DNA from: Pedobacter sp. KBW06
Lineage (GTDB): Bacteria; Bacteroidota; Bacteroidia; Sphingobacteriales; Sphingobacteriaceae
NCBI RefSeq assembly: GCF_003852525.1
Contig: NZ_QAJL01000007.1
Span: 1-64,000 of the forward strand
Length of the DNA stretch: 64,000 bases
Direction of reading: 5' to 3'
This document shows positions 37,983 through 47,893 of the stretch, in pieces. Under the pieces are notes generated by a model. It did no database searches, was not told the DNA's origin, and saw only the letters and a program-made list of their open reading frames with translations. Position 1 is the first letter of the stretch; every line of letters begins with the position of its first letter. Made by a program: the position numbers and the translations under genes.

Positions 37983-38993
37983 TTACTGGGTGATTTTCAA
38001 TACACTTTCGATGGTATGTACTACTCCATTTCCGGCAAGTACATCACGCTTTGTATTTGAGAGTTGCACCTCATCTGTGTTTCCTGTTCCCTGAAGCGAA
38101 ATTCCGTTGAAAGCATTTGGAATTGATGGGTCAGGCTGTAGTATAACAGAAATGGCATTACCATCCAGCATGGTTTGTTGTACCTGAGTATCTGTGCCAG
38201 AACTTAAAATGTAATCGTACACAAAACGTCGGTCTGCCAGGATGTGATAGAGAAGCATCCTGCGCAATTCCGCGGGATCGGCCGTTTCTATCGCCTGCAA
38301 ACCAGAGAGACCATAAGCCCTCATGGCTGCATTATCAGGTGCAAAAACCGTATAGGTCTCAGACTTGCTCAATACTTCTGTAAGGCCCGCACGTTGCAGG
38401 GCCTGATAAAATAAGGTCAGGTTACGTTCGTTAGCAATCGCTTCCAATACATTTGCAAACGTATAAGGCTGTAATACGCGATCTACTACCTGGATCAAAC
38501 CATTCGATGTTTTTATGTTCTTTGCCAGCAGCACCGCTCCATTTATCGTCAATACCGTATCCGTCCCTTTTACCCAATGGGTTACAAAGAGTTTCCCGCC
38601 ATTGTAAGAGCGGATCTCCTGGTTAAATAAAAAGGGCAGCCGGTTAAAGTCGTAGTTACCATCTAACACGTGGTACTTCATCATTGCAGAAATTCTGGTC
38701 GGCTCAGCAGCGATAAGATCGGCCACAGTGTTATAACCGGCTGCAACGAAGGCGTCATCGCTCGGTGCAATGACCGTAAACGGGCCTGTTTCGAGTAGCT
38801 TCGCTTTTAAACCAGATCGGGTTAAACCCGTATTTAAAATGGAAAGATTAAAATTATCGCCTATTACCCTGCCAATACTATTGGCATCGGGCTGTTCAAT
38901 ATTTTTATCCTTTTTGCAAGCGCCCAGTCCTGCAAGCATGGCAAACGCTAAGATAAAAAGCGAGACTTGTTGTTTAATTATGTTGTTGTTCAT
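37983..38993 (-). CDS. fasciclin (FAS1) lipoprotein, two domains
   Basis: 336 residues; lipobox LAGLGACKKDK, then two FAS1 domains (~40-175 and ~180-336). FAS1 H1/H2-like blocks are visible: TGPFTVIAPSDDAF and NGLIQVVDRVLQP in the first, ETYTVFAPDNAAM and NGVVHTIESVLKI in the second. FAS1 domains mediate adhesion to matrix or cell-surface polymers. One of three consecutive FAS1 genes, 21 bases before the Oar-like receptor. Confidence 0.88.
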   Translation of the reverse strand: MNNNIIKQQVSLFILAFAMLAGLGACKKDKNIEQPDANSIGRVIGDNFNLSILNTGLTRSGLKAKLLETGPFTVIAPSDDAFVAAGYNTVADLIAAEPTRISAMMKYHVLDGNYDFNRLPFLFNQEIRSYNGGKLFVTHWVKGTDTVLTINGAVLLAKNIKTSNGLIQVVDRVLQPYTFANVLEAIANERNLTLFYQALQRAGLTEVLSKSETYTVFAPDNAAMRAYGLSGLQAIETADPAELRRMLLYHILADRRFVYDYILSSGTDTQVQQTMLDGNAISVILQPDPSIPNAFNGISLQGTGNTDEVQLSNTKRDVLAGNGVVHTIESVLKITQ

Positions 38994-39025
38994 TTGTCGT
39001 TGATCTTGTTAAGGGAGAAATCCGT

Positions 39026-40291
39026 TTAGAACTTGAAATCGGCTATAGGTATAAGATGATCTACGGCATGGATCGGCCCCATGATGGTGTTTATATCACC
39101 ATCTACCACTACTGCAGGTGCATGTGTTGATCCCTTAGACTTAATAGTAATGGCCCCGTTTGTAGTTTTGCCAAACTCTAGTGGCATCAATTGTATCGGT
39201 AACGTAGCATTATTTGCGCCATCCCGCAGGATATAATTTGCCAGCAAATCATTATTAAGGTCATTACTATAGAAGGTCGTTGAATTCTTGCGTCCTACAA
39301 CTCGTTGCGCATTGGTCGGATAAATCAGGTCTGACCAGCGATGTAAAGTTAACATGTCATCCGAAGCCAGTAAGCCCACGGCGACACTACCGTCTCTGTA
39401 TGGCAAAGGACGCTGATTGTTCATGGCAATAACCGCATCAGCACTTGCGAAACCAGCGGCATGAAAGGCTGCGTCCGTAGGCGCCAATATAGAGGAAAAT
39501 GTAAGGTTTACCTGAGGAGCAGGCCGCGTACCAGCAATAAGGTCGGTTGTCCATAAACGTGTCAGTCCAGTGGCTTTAAGCCATTGTTGGGCACTCTTTT
39601 CCATTACCCCCAGATAAATACCAAACCGGCCATCTTCCTTTAAAGCTTCCAGCATCGTTTTTGTTGGTTTATGCAACAGCCGTTGTATCGGCCACAATAT
39701 GCCGTTTGTAGCTGCTATAGGCTGAATATTTCCTGCATCTTTTCCATTAATATACAAATGTCCCTGCTGGACTTTTAAATATTGCCTGTAAAAATATGGA
39801 TCAGAACCTCCGCTATTAAACGGTGATATTGGCCTGACCCGCAGCGCAGGATTGCCCAGGATAGATTGCTCCATGGTATTGTCCAGTCGCTCTGCCAGGT
39901 CTCTGGGATTAACAGGACTTGCAATGGTATGGTACATCAACAACTCGTCCAGCGCTTCCGCGGGGGTATTGTTAATCACTTCCAGTGTCATTCCTTCTGC
40001 TACGAGCGCCGCATCGGTGGGCACCAAAAGGGTGAATTTGGTCCGCTCTCCGTAGGTTTTAAGTCTTGCATCCATGGTACTGCGTGTCCATGCTGCCTTG
40101 AACAAGGAGTACGGAGTGGCATTCAACGCTTCCGTTAAGTTGACTATAGCCTCTTCAGGAGGAACAATCTGCCCCTCCGGAACAGGCATAAACTCGTCTT
40201 TTCTACAGGATGCCATCAAGAGCATCACCGCACAAAAAACAAGGAAGCTAAATGCCCGGAATATATGATATGATTTTTTACTGTTCATCAT
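39026..40291 (-). CDS. fasciclin (FAS1) lipoprotein, divergent
   Basis: 421 residues; lipobox VMLLMASCRKDE. A first FAS1 domain (~45-210; RTKFTLLVPTDAALVAEG and NGILWPIQRLLHKP) and a second one (~215-421; FSSILAPTDAAFHAAG, then IMGPIHAVDHLIP at the end) with a longer insertion than usual. Starts 26 bases after the next FAS1 gene upstream in the operon, and is longer than its two FAS1 neighbours, so the three are diverged paralogues rather than recent copies. Confidence 0.85.
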   Translation of the reverse strand: MMNSKKSYHIFRAFSFLVFCAVMLLMASCRKDEFMPVPEGQIVPPEEAIVNLTEALNATPYSLFKAAWTRSTMDARLKTYGERTKFTLLVPTDAALVAEGMTLEVINNTPAEALDELLMYHTIASPVNPRDLAERLDNTMEQSILGNPALRVRPISPFNSGGSDPYFYRQYLKVQQGHLYINGKDAGNIQPIAATNGILWPIQRLLHKPTKTMLEALKEDGRFGIYLGVMEKSAQQWLKATGLTRLWTTDLIAGTRPAPQVNLTFSSILAPTDAAFHAAGFASADAVIAMNNQRPLPYRDGSVAVGLLASDDMLTLHRWSDLIYPTNAQRVVGRKNSTTFYSNDLNNDLLANYILRDGANNATLPIQLMPLEFGKTTNGAITIKSKGSTHAPAVVVDGDINTIMGPIHAVDHLIPIADFKF

Positions 40292-40317
40292 TTCTATTTT
40301 TAATATTCTTTTAATTT

Positions 40318-41418
40318 TTATTTACGCGCATCGGTAAGCCTTGCAATGACTCCCGGACTGGAATGTACCAGACCATTATCTGTTAAATAATCCATAGTAG
40401 CCATATCCTTATTACGGGCAATAGAGGTCGTAAACGAAGATCCTGTTCGCGATTTCTTCAGACGCAGCCCGTAATTAAGTGTTTTATCATTTTCGCGATT
40501 TACGGTCAACTGTGTACACCAGATATCATTTTCCAATTCTTTGAGGTAGATTGTCGGGTTTCCGAAATAGTATAAGATATCTATATCTGAGATGAAAAAA
40601 TGTCTTTCATCCAGTATGTATCCTCCAAAAAGACGGTTGCCATTGTATGCTTCCGGCTTTAGGGCTTCAATAATTTCGGCAGTAATACCTGCAGTTGTGA
40701 ACGCCGCATTGGTTGGAGCAAAAACAGTGTAAGGCCCCTTTGTTGCCAATTTATCCCAAAGACCAAACTTTTTTAAGCCACTTACAAAAATGCTGTATTC
40801 GGCCCGGCTGTTTAACCAATCCTGCACCGTACCCCGGCTATATTTCATCACCTTGTTGAGCAACTGTAGTGTTCCATTCGTCAGCTGTACATCTTTACGT
40901 GTAACCAATGCCCCATTGTAATAAAGTGTGTTGATAGGCCGGCTGACGTCTCCACCGAAATTACTGGCCAGACTGGCATAAACTTGCGTGCCCGCCAATG
41001 TTGCATACCGCACATCTATTCCATTTACCGGAATATCCTGCAACAGCACCCGCTGACGAAGCACATGACCCTGCACCAACATCTTTAAACTGTCGGGATT
41101 CATTTTATCGAAATCCGAAGCCCTGAAAATACCATAGGCATTAAAGGCCGCATCAGATGGCGCCAGAAAAGTGAATGGTCCTGCTGCATTAAGTTGCTCA
41201 TACAGACCCGCCTTTTCAATGGCTGCTGAAAAAAGGCTTAGCTGGTAATTATTTTTTATAAAATCTGCCCCCGAACTGATGTTCTCGTTTTCTTTAACCA
41301 GTTCCAGTTCATCGTTTTTACATGCGCTGAAGAAAAGTAACAGCAAGACTGGCAAATGGCAGAATAGTGTTTTTAATGATAGTTTTGCGCTCATGGTATA
41401 ATATCTTCTAGTGATCAT
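40318..41418 (-). CDS. fasciclin (FAS1) lipoprotein
   Basis: 366 residues from the ATG at 41418, which overlaps the previous stop by 4 bases; an internal ATG at 41394 would also give a good lipoprotein signal (LLLFFSACKNDE). Two FAS1 domains: AGPFTFLAPSDAAFNAYG with NGTLQLLNKVMKY, and KGPYTVFAPTNAAFTTAG with NGLVHSSPGVIARL at the C-terminus. Part of the FAS1 triplet. Confidence 0.87.
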   Translation of the reverse strand: MITRRYYTMSAKLSLKTLFCHLPVLLLLFFSACKNDELELVKENENISSGADFIKNNYQLSLFSAAIEKAGLYEQLNAAGPFTFLAPSDAAFNAYGIFRASDFDKMNPDSLKMLVQGHVLRQRVLLQDIPVNGIDVRYATLAGTQVYASLASNFGGDVSRPINTLYYNGALVTRKDVQLTNGTLQLLNKVMKYSRGTVQDWLNSRAEYSIFVSGLKKFGLWDKLATKGPYTVFAPTNAAFTTAGITAEIIEALKPEAYNGNRLFGGYILDERHFFISDIDILYYFGNPTIYLKELENDIWCTQLTVNRENDKTLNYGLRLKKSRTGSSFTTSIARNKDMATMDYLTDNGLVHSSPGVIARLTDARK

Positions 41419-42620
41419 TTATAAATTGGTGCTGCGTACTTCCGTTGAATAGTGGTGAGGTAAGCCTTGCCATTTACAATTTCAATGGTATTTACCGTCG
41501 CAAAAGAGCGTGGATTGTATATGCCAGAATGGATGTTCACGATCATATTTGGCAGCAAAACATAGTTCTCATCACCCCTGATGTAATCAAGTGGTACAGT
41601 TCCATTAGAAAAGCAGGATATAGGCGCCCAGTTGTTGTCTGTTGTCTTGTCAATCCCGCTATATGGTTTGCTATACGGATCCATTCCTGGTGCAAGTAAG
41701 TCGAGGCGCTGCCAGATATTTGTGTGGATGCCATTTGAAAGCGGATCTGCAAATAGCGGAAAACTGTAGTAAGGGCTTACATCCGGCTCGCCCGTATTGC
41801 GTTTGATCTCCCCCAGGTACTTTCCGGAATAATTGCTTAACATAGATTCTGTGCTTGTCTTTCTATAAAGCGAATAAAATACATTCATCCGGTCGCGGAT
41901 CCCATCACCCAATGCGCCTTTACTTCCGATGTTGCCACCCTTTTCAATATAATCGGCCTCCCAGTACCCTTTGGCACTCAGGTTATAAAAGTTAACATAG
42001 ACCAGCGAATCAGAAAGCGGCAGTTTGTAGAAATTCTCATGCCGCAACAGGACTCCATTTTTTTTACTTTGATAATCTTTTTGTAATACGTTAAGCGTAT
42101 ACACTTCCTTCTCCTGTAAAACAATTATCGTATCAATCAGCACTTTGGTTTTCAGCCTGGGCTCCAGGTTAAAGAAAGGGACGGTATTCTTTGGTCTGAA
42201 CATAAAAACGATCCGGTGTTTACCGGACGGAACCTGTGCCCAACTGCTCAGATCGAACCCGTTCAGGACCGGAGCGACCAATACATCCTCCTTACCAGGA
42301 TATTCCGGGTTGTTTACCGAGGTACTGTTTCCGACATGTGAAGGATAAGGCGGCGCATAAGGCGCGCGCTGATCCAGGAAATCGCCCAGGATTGCGGTAG
42401 AAACCGGCATCCCCTTTTCGTCCATTACCGGATCGATCAGCATGGCCAGGAAAGGCACTTCCTGGTCTTTACCATCCAGTGTTTTCTCATAGTTCAGGTT
42501 ATTAAATACCCTCAGGTAGGCCGGACTGTCGACTTTCAGGTATTCTACCTTGCTGCAGCCTGTAATCAACAACAGGGCAATGAGGCAAAATCCAAGCTGT
42601 TGTATTCTTAATCGTGACAT
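41415..42620 (-). CDS. surface lipoprotein of unknown family
   Basis: 401 residues with lipobox LLLITGCSKVEY. The rest is beta-rich (SPAYLRVFNNLNYEK, GKHRIVFMFRPKN, LVYVNFYNLSAKGYW); a DUF4397-like first domain is possible because RVFN resembles the opening of such domains, but I cannot assign it. It lies between the DUF4397 lipoprotein (7 bases) and the FAS1 genes (4-base overlap), so it is a component of the same surface apparatus. Confidence 0.7.
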   Translation of the reverse strand: MSRLRIQQLGFCLIALLLITGCSKVEYLKVDSPAYLRVFNNLNYEKTLDGKDQEVPFLAMLIDPVMDEKGMPVSTAILGDFLDQRAPYAPPYPSHVGNSTSVNNPEYPGKEDVLVAPVLNGFDLSSWAQVPSGKHRIVFMFRPKNTVPFFNLEPRLKTKVLIDTIIVLQEKEVYTLNVLQKDYQSKKNGVLLRHENFYKLPLSDSLVYVNFYNLSAKGYWEADYIEKGGNIGSKGALGDGIRDRMNVFYSLYRKTSTESMLSNYSGKYLGEIKRNTGEPDVSPYYSFPLFADPLSNGIHTNIWQRLDLLAPGMDPYSKPYSGIDKTTDNNWAPISCFSNGTVPLDYIRGDENYVLLPNMIVNIHSGIYNPRSFATVNTIEIVNGKAYLTTIQRKYAAPIYK

Positions 42621-42627
42621 AAAAATT

Positions 42628-44316
42628 TTATTTATTGTGTTTCAGAATAATCATTTTTGCTTTTTGTGCAGCCGGAGCATTTGCTTTTGTACTTCCAACG
42701 AGGGCTATCGTGTAAATACCAGGTTCATGGTTAGGTAAACCTGTTCTTACATACAATTCTGGTCTTGCAATGAGATTTTGCCCGTCAAGTACAGGAATAT
42801 CTTTGGCCCAGACCCCTGGAATGATTGCTGGTGTAGAACGGAAAGCCATAAACTGATAAGCGTCACTTTCCTGGCGCACACTAAGGTAAGGTGCATTAAT
42901 TGGCGAAACACCCGGCATCAGGTTGTTTACTGCAGCAGGATTTACAGGAAAAAATCCATTGAAATCTGCTCCGTCATTTCCTGTTACAGTTAAGTAAGGA
43001 AAATCCGGGCAAAAATTAAGGAAACGAATGTTAAAAGGAAATGCCTTTTTAAGGTAACCTGATGAGGCATCATCTGTTCCGCCAGAAAAATAAGTACCAC
43101 TTAAATCATTGGCAACAGGCTGAATAACAGGATTACCATTTACATCTGGAAACAACCAAAGACTAAAGTTTTTATTGGCTTCGAGTTTCAGTTCGGTTTC
43201 TGCCAGCTTTGCACCCGATGCATTTAAGGCTTCGACCTTATACGTTCCGGTAATGAAAGCCTGATAGTTGGTATGCCCGGTATAAGACATTGGCGTACCA
43301 AGCACCTGACCGTTTACCGTCATTTTAACCCCTTCCATACCTGGCATTGCATTTACCGCCTGCAACCTGCTGTACGTTAAGTTGGCTGGATCGGAAATGT
43401 CATTGATGATCCGGAAACCATTTTGGTTAACTTTAATTGTTTCTCCTGTAGTTGTACCAGGGTATGGAATGGTGGTCATCTGCGCGGAAATAACGATGGT
43501 ATAAATACCACCAGGAAAATAGGTTTTTATGGGTGCATAAGTTAAATTAGCCGCATACTCCAGCGTAGAATTATCCGCTTTTATAACCTCGGATGTAAGC
43601 GCAGAGACCTGGAAACCCTGTGCAGTAAGCACTTTGAACTGTGCAGCACCGTATGGCAATTCGATGTAATCAGAATACTGACCAGGCTGGATGTTGCTCG
43701 TGGCTGTACTCACTGCTGTTCCATCTGCCCAGGTCAGGCTTAAAGGCCCTCTTAGATCTTCTACTCCATCAGAAGGATTTACATTTGACGAAAGATTAAG
43801 TATTCTTATTTTAAATTTAGAAGGATCTGAAGCAGCGGAGACTGCTCTTGGCACCTGCAAATAGGCGGGCTGACCAGTTAACAATGTAGTCAGCATATAA
43901 TAATCTACCGGCTGCTGCTCTTCTTTTACGATAAACTCGCTTGAAGGACCGCTCCCGTTAAAGTTGATTTCCTGCGATTTGAGTCTTAGCGCGCCATTGA
44001 CAAATAAATCCTGAGGGATGGTCCAGGTAGTACCCAGTCTTCCATTGTCTCTAAAATAAAGTGTTCCAGGATAGCTGTCGTACATTCCTCCATTCGGATC
44101 TCTTACCACATAATTGGTCAGGGTATCCCCATTTACTATGGCCTGGTTATAGCCCGCCAGGTTAACCACCCTTACCGTAGAATTTCTGCGGGCATCGGTG
44201 ACCTTCCTGTTGTCGTAATCCATATCCAGCTTATCTTTTTTACAGGCGCTAAAAGACAGCAAAACAAGCAGATATAAAGCTAAAGGGCGTTTGATATATT
44301 TATTTAATACTTTCAT
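42628..44316 (-). CDS. DUF4397-domain lipoprotein
   Basis: 562 residues; lipobox LLSFSACKKDK. Repeated beta-sandwich segments of DUF4397 type occur: STVRVVNLAGYNQAIVNGD, SRLQAVNAMPGMEGVKMTVNG with GTYKVEALNASG, and NIRFLNFCPDFPYLTVTG near the end. DUF4397 proteins are extracytoplasmic and often adjoin FAS1 and TonB receptors in Bacteroidota. Begins 2 bases after the STN-TonB receptor stop, where a SusD-type lipoprotein would stand in a Sus-like locus. Confidence 0.8.
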   Translation of the reverse strand: MKVLNKYIKRPLALYLLVLLSFSACKKDKLDMDYDNRKVTDARRNSTVRVVNLAGYNQAIVNGDTLTNYVVRDPNGGMYDSYPGTLYFRDNGRLGTTWTIPQDLFVNGALRLKSQEINFNGSGPSSEFIVKEEQQPVDYYMLTTLLTGQPAYLQVPRAVSAASDPSKFKIRILNLSSNVNPSDGVEDLRGPLSLTWADGTAVSTATSNIQPGQYSDYIELPYGAAQFKVLTAQGFQVSALTSEVIKADNSTLEYAANLTYAPIKTYFPGGIYTIVISAQMTTIPYPGTTTGETIKVNQNGFRIINDISDPANLTYSRLQAVNAMPGMEGVKMTVNGQVLGTPMSYTGHTNYQAFITGTYKVEALNASGAKLAETELKLEANKNFSLWLFPDVNGNPVIQPVANDLSGTYFSGGTDDASSGYLKKAFPFNIRFLNFCPDFPYLTVTGNDGADFNGFFPVNPAAVNNLMPGVSPINAPYLSVRQESDAYQFMAFRSTPAIIPGVWAKDIPVLDGQNLIARPELYVRTGLPNHEPGIYTIALVGSTKANAPAAQKAKMIILKHNK

Positions 44317-44318
44317 GT

Positions 44319-47300
44319 TTAAAACAAGTTATAAGTGAATCCCATCATAATTTCTGCGCCACGCTTATAACCACGGTTCAGGTATTCATTGCCATACCAT
44401 TTTCCGCCAGTGCCGGGATTGGCATAAACAGTTTTGACGGCTGGATTAAGGATGTTTTTTGCATAGCCTTTAAAAGTGACCCTTTTAACAAGGCGCTGAC
44501 TGAATACAAAATCAAGTACAGGTACCGGACGGGTATATAAATCAGGTTCTCCGGTGAGGTTAATCTGTACCAATCGCTCCCCGATCATATTGAATGTTCC
44601 TGTTAAACTGGTGCCGGAACGTTTGTTATTATAGTTTAACCATCCATTAATAGCGTAAGGTGCCTGCTCAAACAGCGGACTGTTAACAGGTGCATGACGA
44701 TCTAAAGAGCGGTTCGCCTTTAGTCGTGCTACCGATTTTTTAATCTCACTTTGCGCCAGCAGAAGGTTTGCGCCGAAGAAGAAATTTTCGAGGGGTGCCC
44801 AAATCCTGCCAAGGTCTTTAACCAACTCCAGCTCTAATCCCCATACCTTACCAATGTTAGGGTCGTTTTCAAACCTGATGGTTGGGTATTCAGGGTAAGT
44901 AGCTGCCAGTCCGCTGGTTTGCAGGTTAAACACTTTATAGAGTTGGTTTTTAATGCGCTTTCCAAATAATGAGACCGCAATAACCTCCCCATTGTTAGGG
45001 AACCATTCCCAGCGAAAATCCAGGTTTTGGGTAGATTGATTGATCAGATGTGGATTACCAACCACCAATCCCATCTGGAAAGCATCAAATTCAAATACGT
45101 TGGTGATTTCTCTTAATTCCGGTCTGGCCAGCGTGGTATTGTACCCGGCACGGAAATTCATATTCTCCTTGTAATTGTAGGTTGCGTTTAAAGAGTAATA
45201 TGGTTTATAACCTACTTTATAAACAGAATTTGGATTGGTTAATGAGAGCGGTACCCTGCTGCCATCCGGACCTGGGGTAGTTAACGACGGATCTAAAAAT
45301 ACACCGGCAGTATCTACGCCTGACTGTATATTGGTAGATTCGAAACGAAGTCCTCCGGTAAGCCTTAAATCCTCCGCAAGCTTAAGGTCAAGCATCGCAT
45401 AAGCAGCCTTGGTTTCAAAGAAACCTTTATAATTATTAGGTGATTTCTGACTATTGTATAAAAAACCACCTACCGCACCGGCACCTTCTCCGTTACCTGT
45501 TGTTAGCGGACGGATGCCGATCACCTCATTACTCACCAATCGGTCTAAGTTTCCTTCCGACATATATAAAGGCAAGGAGGTCATGGAAGAAAAGTTGGAG
45601 CCTGGAAGGAAAAGCACGTTTTCTGTAAACACACGCTTACGATTCAGGTAATTGATACCGGTTTTAAACTCCTGTTTCTTTCCAAGGAACTGGAATGGTA
45701 AAGTCACATCCGCCTTATAATTATAATTTTTCTCGTCCAGATTCCTGTAGCGGCGACCGTTAGGCTCGGCCTGGATGATACCGTAGGCTCCAAATCCATT
45801 TACATAACCCGAAGAAAGGGCATACAAATGATCGGTATAAACAGATCCGGGTGTAACGTTTCCTGCCGTTGAAGAAGGTATACTGATATAAGCTCCGCCT
45901 TTAGGGGTATAATCAATGAGGTTTACAAAACGATAATCCGGGTCATTTTGACTCGCCCTTGAACTGGCCAGGTTATAGCTCAATCGGGGAGCATATTCTC
46001 CCTTCAAAAACTTATGTTCTCCCTGTAAATTGAAGGTATTGAGTTTCCGGTAAGATTGTCTTAATGAATAAATGGTACTGTTTACATCACCTGGCAAATC
46101 GGTATATTCATAGCTGCCGCGAATGTTGGATGCTGCGGATTCTCCACCCCAACTACCCAGATATTGCATACTGATTTCGTGCTGCGGGTTAAAACGGTAG
46201 GTTAACCCCAGTAGCGTTCCATAATTCAGGGTTTCTGTACCTGTATTTTCTTTATAGGTCTGGTACTTACCCATAAACAAACTATTAGGTGTGATGTAAT
46301 TCGGAATGTTCCTGGGGCTCCTGATCTGCGGATTTCCTGTTACAATACCCTGATAAATACTGTACTGCTGAATATCACCACCAGAAATATCCGTTGTTCT
46401 GCGGTAATAATTCGCACCCGCAATTACGCCAAGTTTGTGTTTCTTAAAAAGCGTATAGCTATTGCCAAAACTGGCAGAATAAAGCTGGTTTAAAGGCGCT
46501 TGTTTATAGCTTGTGGTTAATACAGGGTCAAAACTTTGCATAATACCATTGATGCGGTTTACTTCCTGTTTTACTGCGGGACTGTAATCGCTGTTGGCAA
46601 TCATTTGCTGAATCTGCCCGGGGCCTCCTTTATATTGTTGTGCCAGATTTAAGAATTCGGGCGAGAGGTTCTTTTTATTGATATTTTTACCCAGAAACCC
46701 CATGTCGCTGTTGTAAAAACTATTGTGCTGTCCTCCAATCCCAATATTGGAATTAAAGCCCGACTGAAACACAAAATCTACCACCATGCTGTCTGGTACT
46801 GATTTTGTTTTCAGTTCTACGATACCTGCGGCAGCATCGGCCGGCTTATCCGGTGTAACCGTTTTATAGATGGTGATGTTGTCCAACAACGATGAAGGTA
46901 CGAGATCTAAAGGTATAGAGCTGCGATCCGGATCTGAAGAGGCCAAACGGATCCCGTTCAACTGCCCCACCACACTCCTGTCGCCTAAACCCCTAATGGC
47001 CACATACTTATCATCGGTAATAGTTACGCCTGATACTTTTTGCAAAGCCTGGGTGGTGGTGATGCTACCCGTCCGTTCAATTTGAGCGGAAGAAATCGCA
47101 TCCTGTACGATGGCCGATTTTTTACGTTCATCCAGAACAGCTGTCTCTGTGTTGGTTTTCCGGCGGGCCTGCACAGTCACCTCGCTCAGGGAGGTTGAGG
47201 AGACTTCCAAAAACACTGCCAGACTGGTATTCCCTTCAGCAGCCTTCAGCTCCTTCGTCTGATAGCCCAGGATACTAAAAACAAGTATAGCCCCTTCTTG

Positions 47301-47771
47301 TGGTACATTAATGGTAAAGTTGCCGTCAGCATCTGTAGCGGTGCCTCTGTTGCTGCCTTTTATGCGAACGGAAACACCTGGAAGTGGCAATTTATCTTTC
47401 GCATCCGCCACTTTTCCGGATATCCGGATCGCTTGTTGCTTTTTGGGGGAGGAAAGAACTGTTATTACAACCATTCTGTTCTTAATGACATAGCTATAGG
47501 GCTGCTGGTTGAAACAGGCATCAAGTGCCTGCTGGATAGTCGCCTCAGAAATATTGATGTTAACGGGTCTGGCGTTTTTAAAAAGATCCGTATCATAAAA
47601 AAAATCATATTGGCTTTGTTTCCTGATTTCTTCCAATACCGAGTAGATGTTGCTGTTCTGCTTATTCAAGGTAATACGCTGGGCAAAACCTGCAGCGCTA
47701 ACCTGAACAAGCAAACAGGTTATAAGTATCATGGTGATTTTCATAACACGCATGCATAAATTAAAACTCAT
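44319..47771 (-). CDS. TonB-dependent receptor with STN signalling and CarboxypepD_reg domains
   Basis: About 1,150 residues from the ATG at 47771; a longer frame to 47858 lacks a plausible signal peptide, whereas 47771 (or 47753) leads into TMILITCLLVQVSAAGFAQ. In order: an STN/secretin-TonB domain (ISEATIQQALDACF and the following VVITV), a carboxypeptidase-regulatory domain (SGKVADAKDKLPLPGVSV), a plug (QALQKVSGVTI ... IRGLGDRSV) and a barrel ending in Phe (MMGFTYNLF). The STN domain normally touches FecR in the periplasm to relay ligand binding. The gene follows fecR, with a hairpin in the 122-base gap. Ligand unknown. Confidence 0.9.
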   Translation of the reverse strand: MSFNLCMRVMKITMILITCLLVQVSAAGFAQRITLNKQNSNIYSVLEEIRKQSQYDFFYDTDLFKNARPVNINISEATIQQALDACFNQQPYSYVIKNRMVVITVLSSPKKQQAIRISGKVADAKDKLPLPGVSVRIKGSNRGTATDADGNFTINVPQEGAILVFSILGYQTKELKAAEGNTSLAVFLEVSSTSLSEVTVQARRKTNTETAVLDERKKSAIVQDAISSAQIERTGSITTTQALQKVSGVTITDDKYVAIRGLGDRSVVGQLNGIRLASSDPDRSSIPLDLVPSSLLDNITIYKTVTPDKPADAAAGIVELKTKSVPDSMVVDFVFQSGFNSNIGIGGQHNSFYNSDMGFLGKNINKKNLSPEFLNLAQQYKGGPGQIQQMIANSDYSPAVKQEVNRINGIMQSFDPVLTTSYKQAPLNQLYSASFGNSYTLFKKHKLGVIAGANYYRRTTDISGGDIQQYSIYQGIVTGNPQIRSPRNIPNYITPNSLFMGKYQTYKENTGTETLNYGTLLGLTYRFNPQHEISMQYLGSWGGESAASNIRGSYEYTDLPGDVNSTIYSLRQSYRKLNTFNLQGEHKFLKGEYAPRLSYNLASSRASQNDPDYRFVNLIDYTPKGGAYISIPSSTAGNVTPGSVYTDHLYALSSGYVNGFGAYGIIQAEPNGRRYRNLDEKNYNYKADVTLPFQFLGKKQEFKTGINYLNRKRVFTENVLFLPGSNFSSMTSLPLYMSEGNLDRLVSNEVIGIRPLTTGNGEGAGAVGGFLYNSQKSPNNYKGFFETKAAYAMLDLKLAEDLRLTGGLRFESTNIQSGVDTAGVFLDPSLTTPGPDGSRVPLSLTNPNSVYKVGYKPYYSLNATYNYKENMNFRAGYNTTLARPELREITNVFEFDAFQMGLVVGNPHLINQSTQNLDFRWEWFPNNGEVIAVSLFGKRIKNQLYKVFNLQTSGLAATYPEYPTIRFENDPNIGKVWGLELELVKDLGRIWAPLENFFFGANLLLAQSEIKKSVARLKANRSLDRHAPVNSPLFEQAPYAINGWLNYNNKRSGTSLTGTFNMIGERLVQINLTGEPDLYTRPVPVLDFVFSQRLVKRVTFKGYAKNILNPAVKTVYANPGTGGKWYGNEYLNRGYKRGAEIMMGFTYNLF

Positions 47772-47838
47772 ATATTTGTTATCGTTAATATTATAGATGA
47801 TCTTGTACTCACAAATTATCGGTAAGCTTAGCAATCTT

Positions 47839-47865
47839 GCCAAAGGTGTTTCCAGCACCTTTGGC
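47839..47865. terminator. strong hairpin between fecR and the TonB receptor gene
   Basis: Ten-base perfect arms GCCAAAGGTG (47839-47848) / CACCTTTGGC (47856-47865), loop TTTCCAG. On the minus strand, the coding direction, no U-tract follows, so partial attenuation or mRNA stabilisation is more likely than full termination. Confidence 0.5.
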
Positions 47866-47893
47866 TTTTACCAGGCTCCGTTCAGCATAGGTA

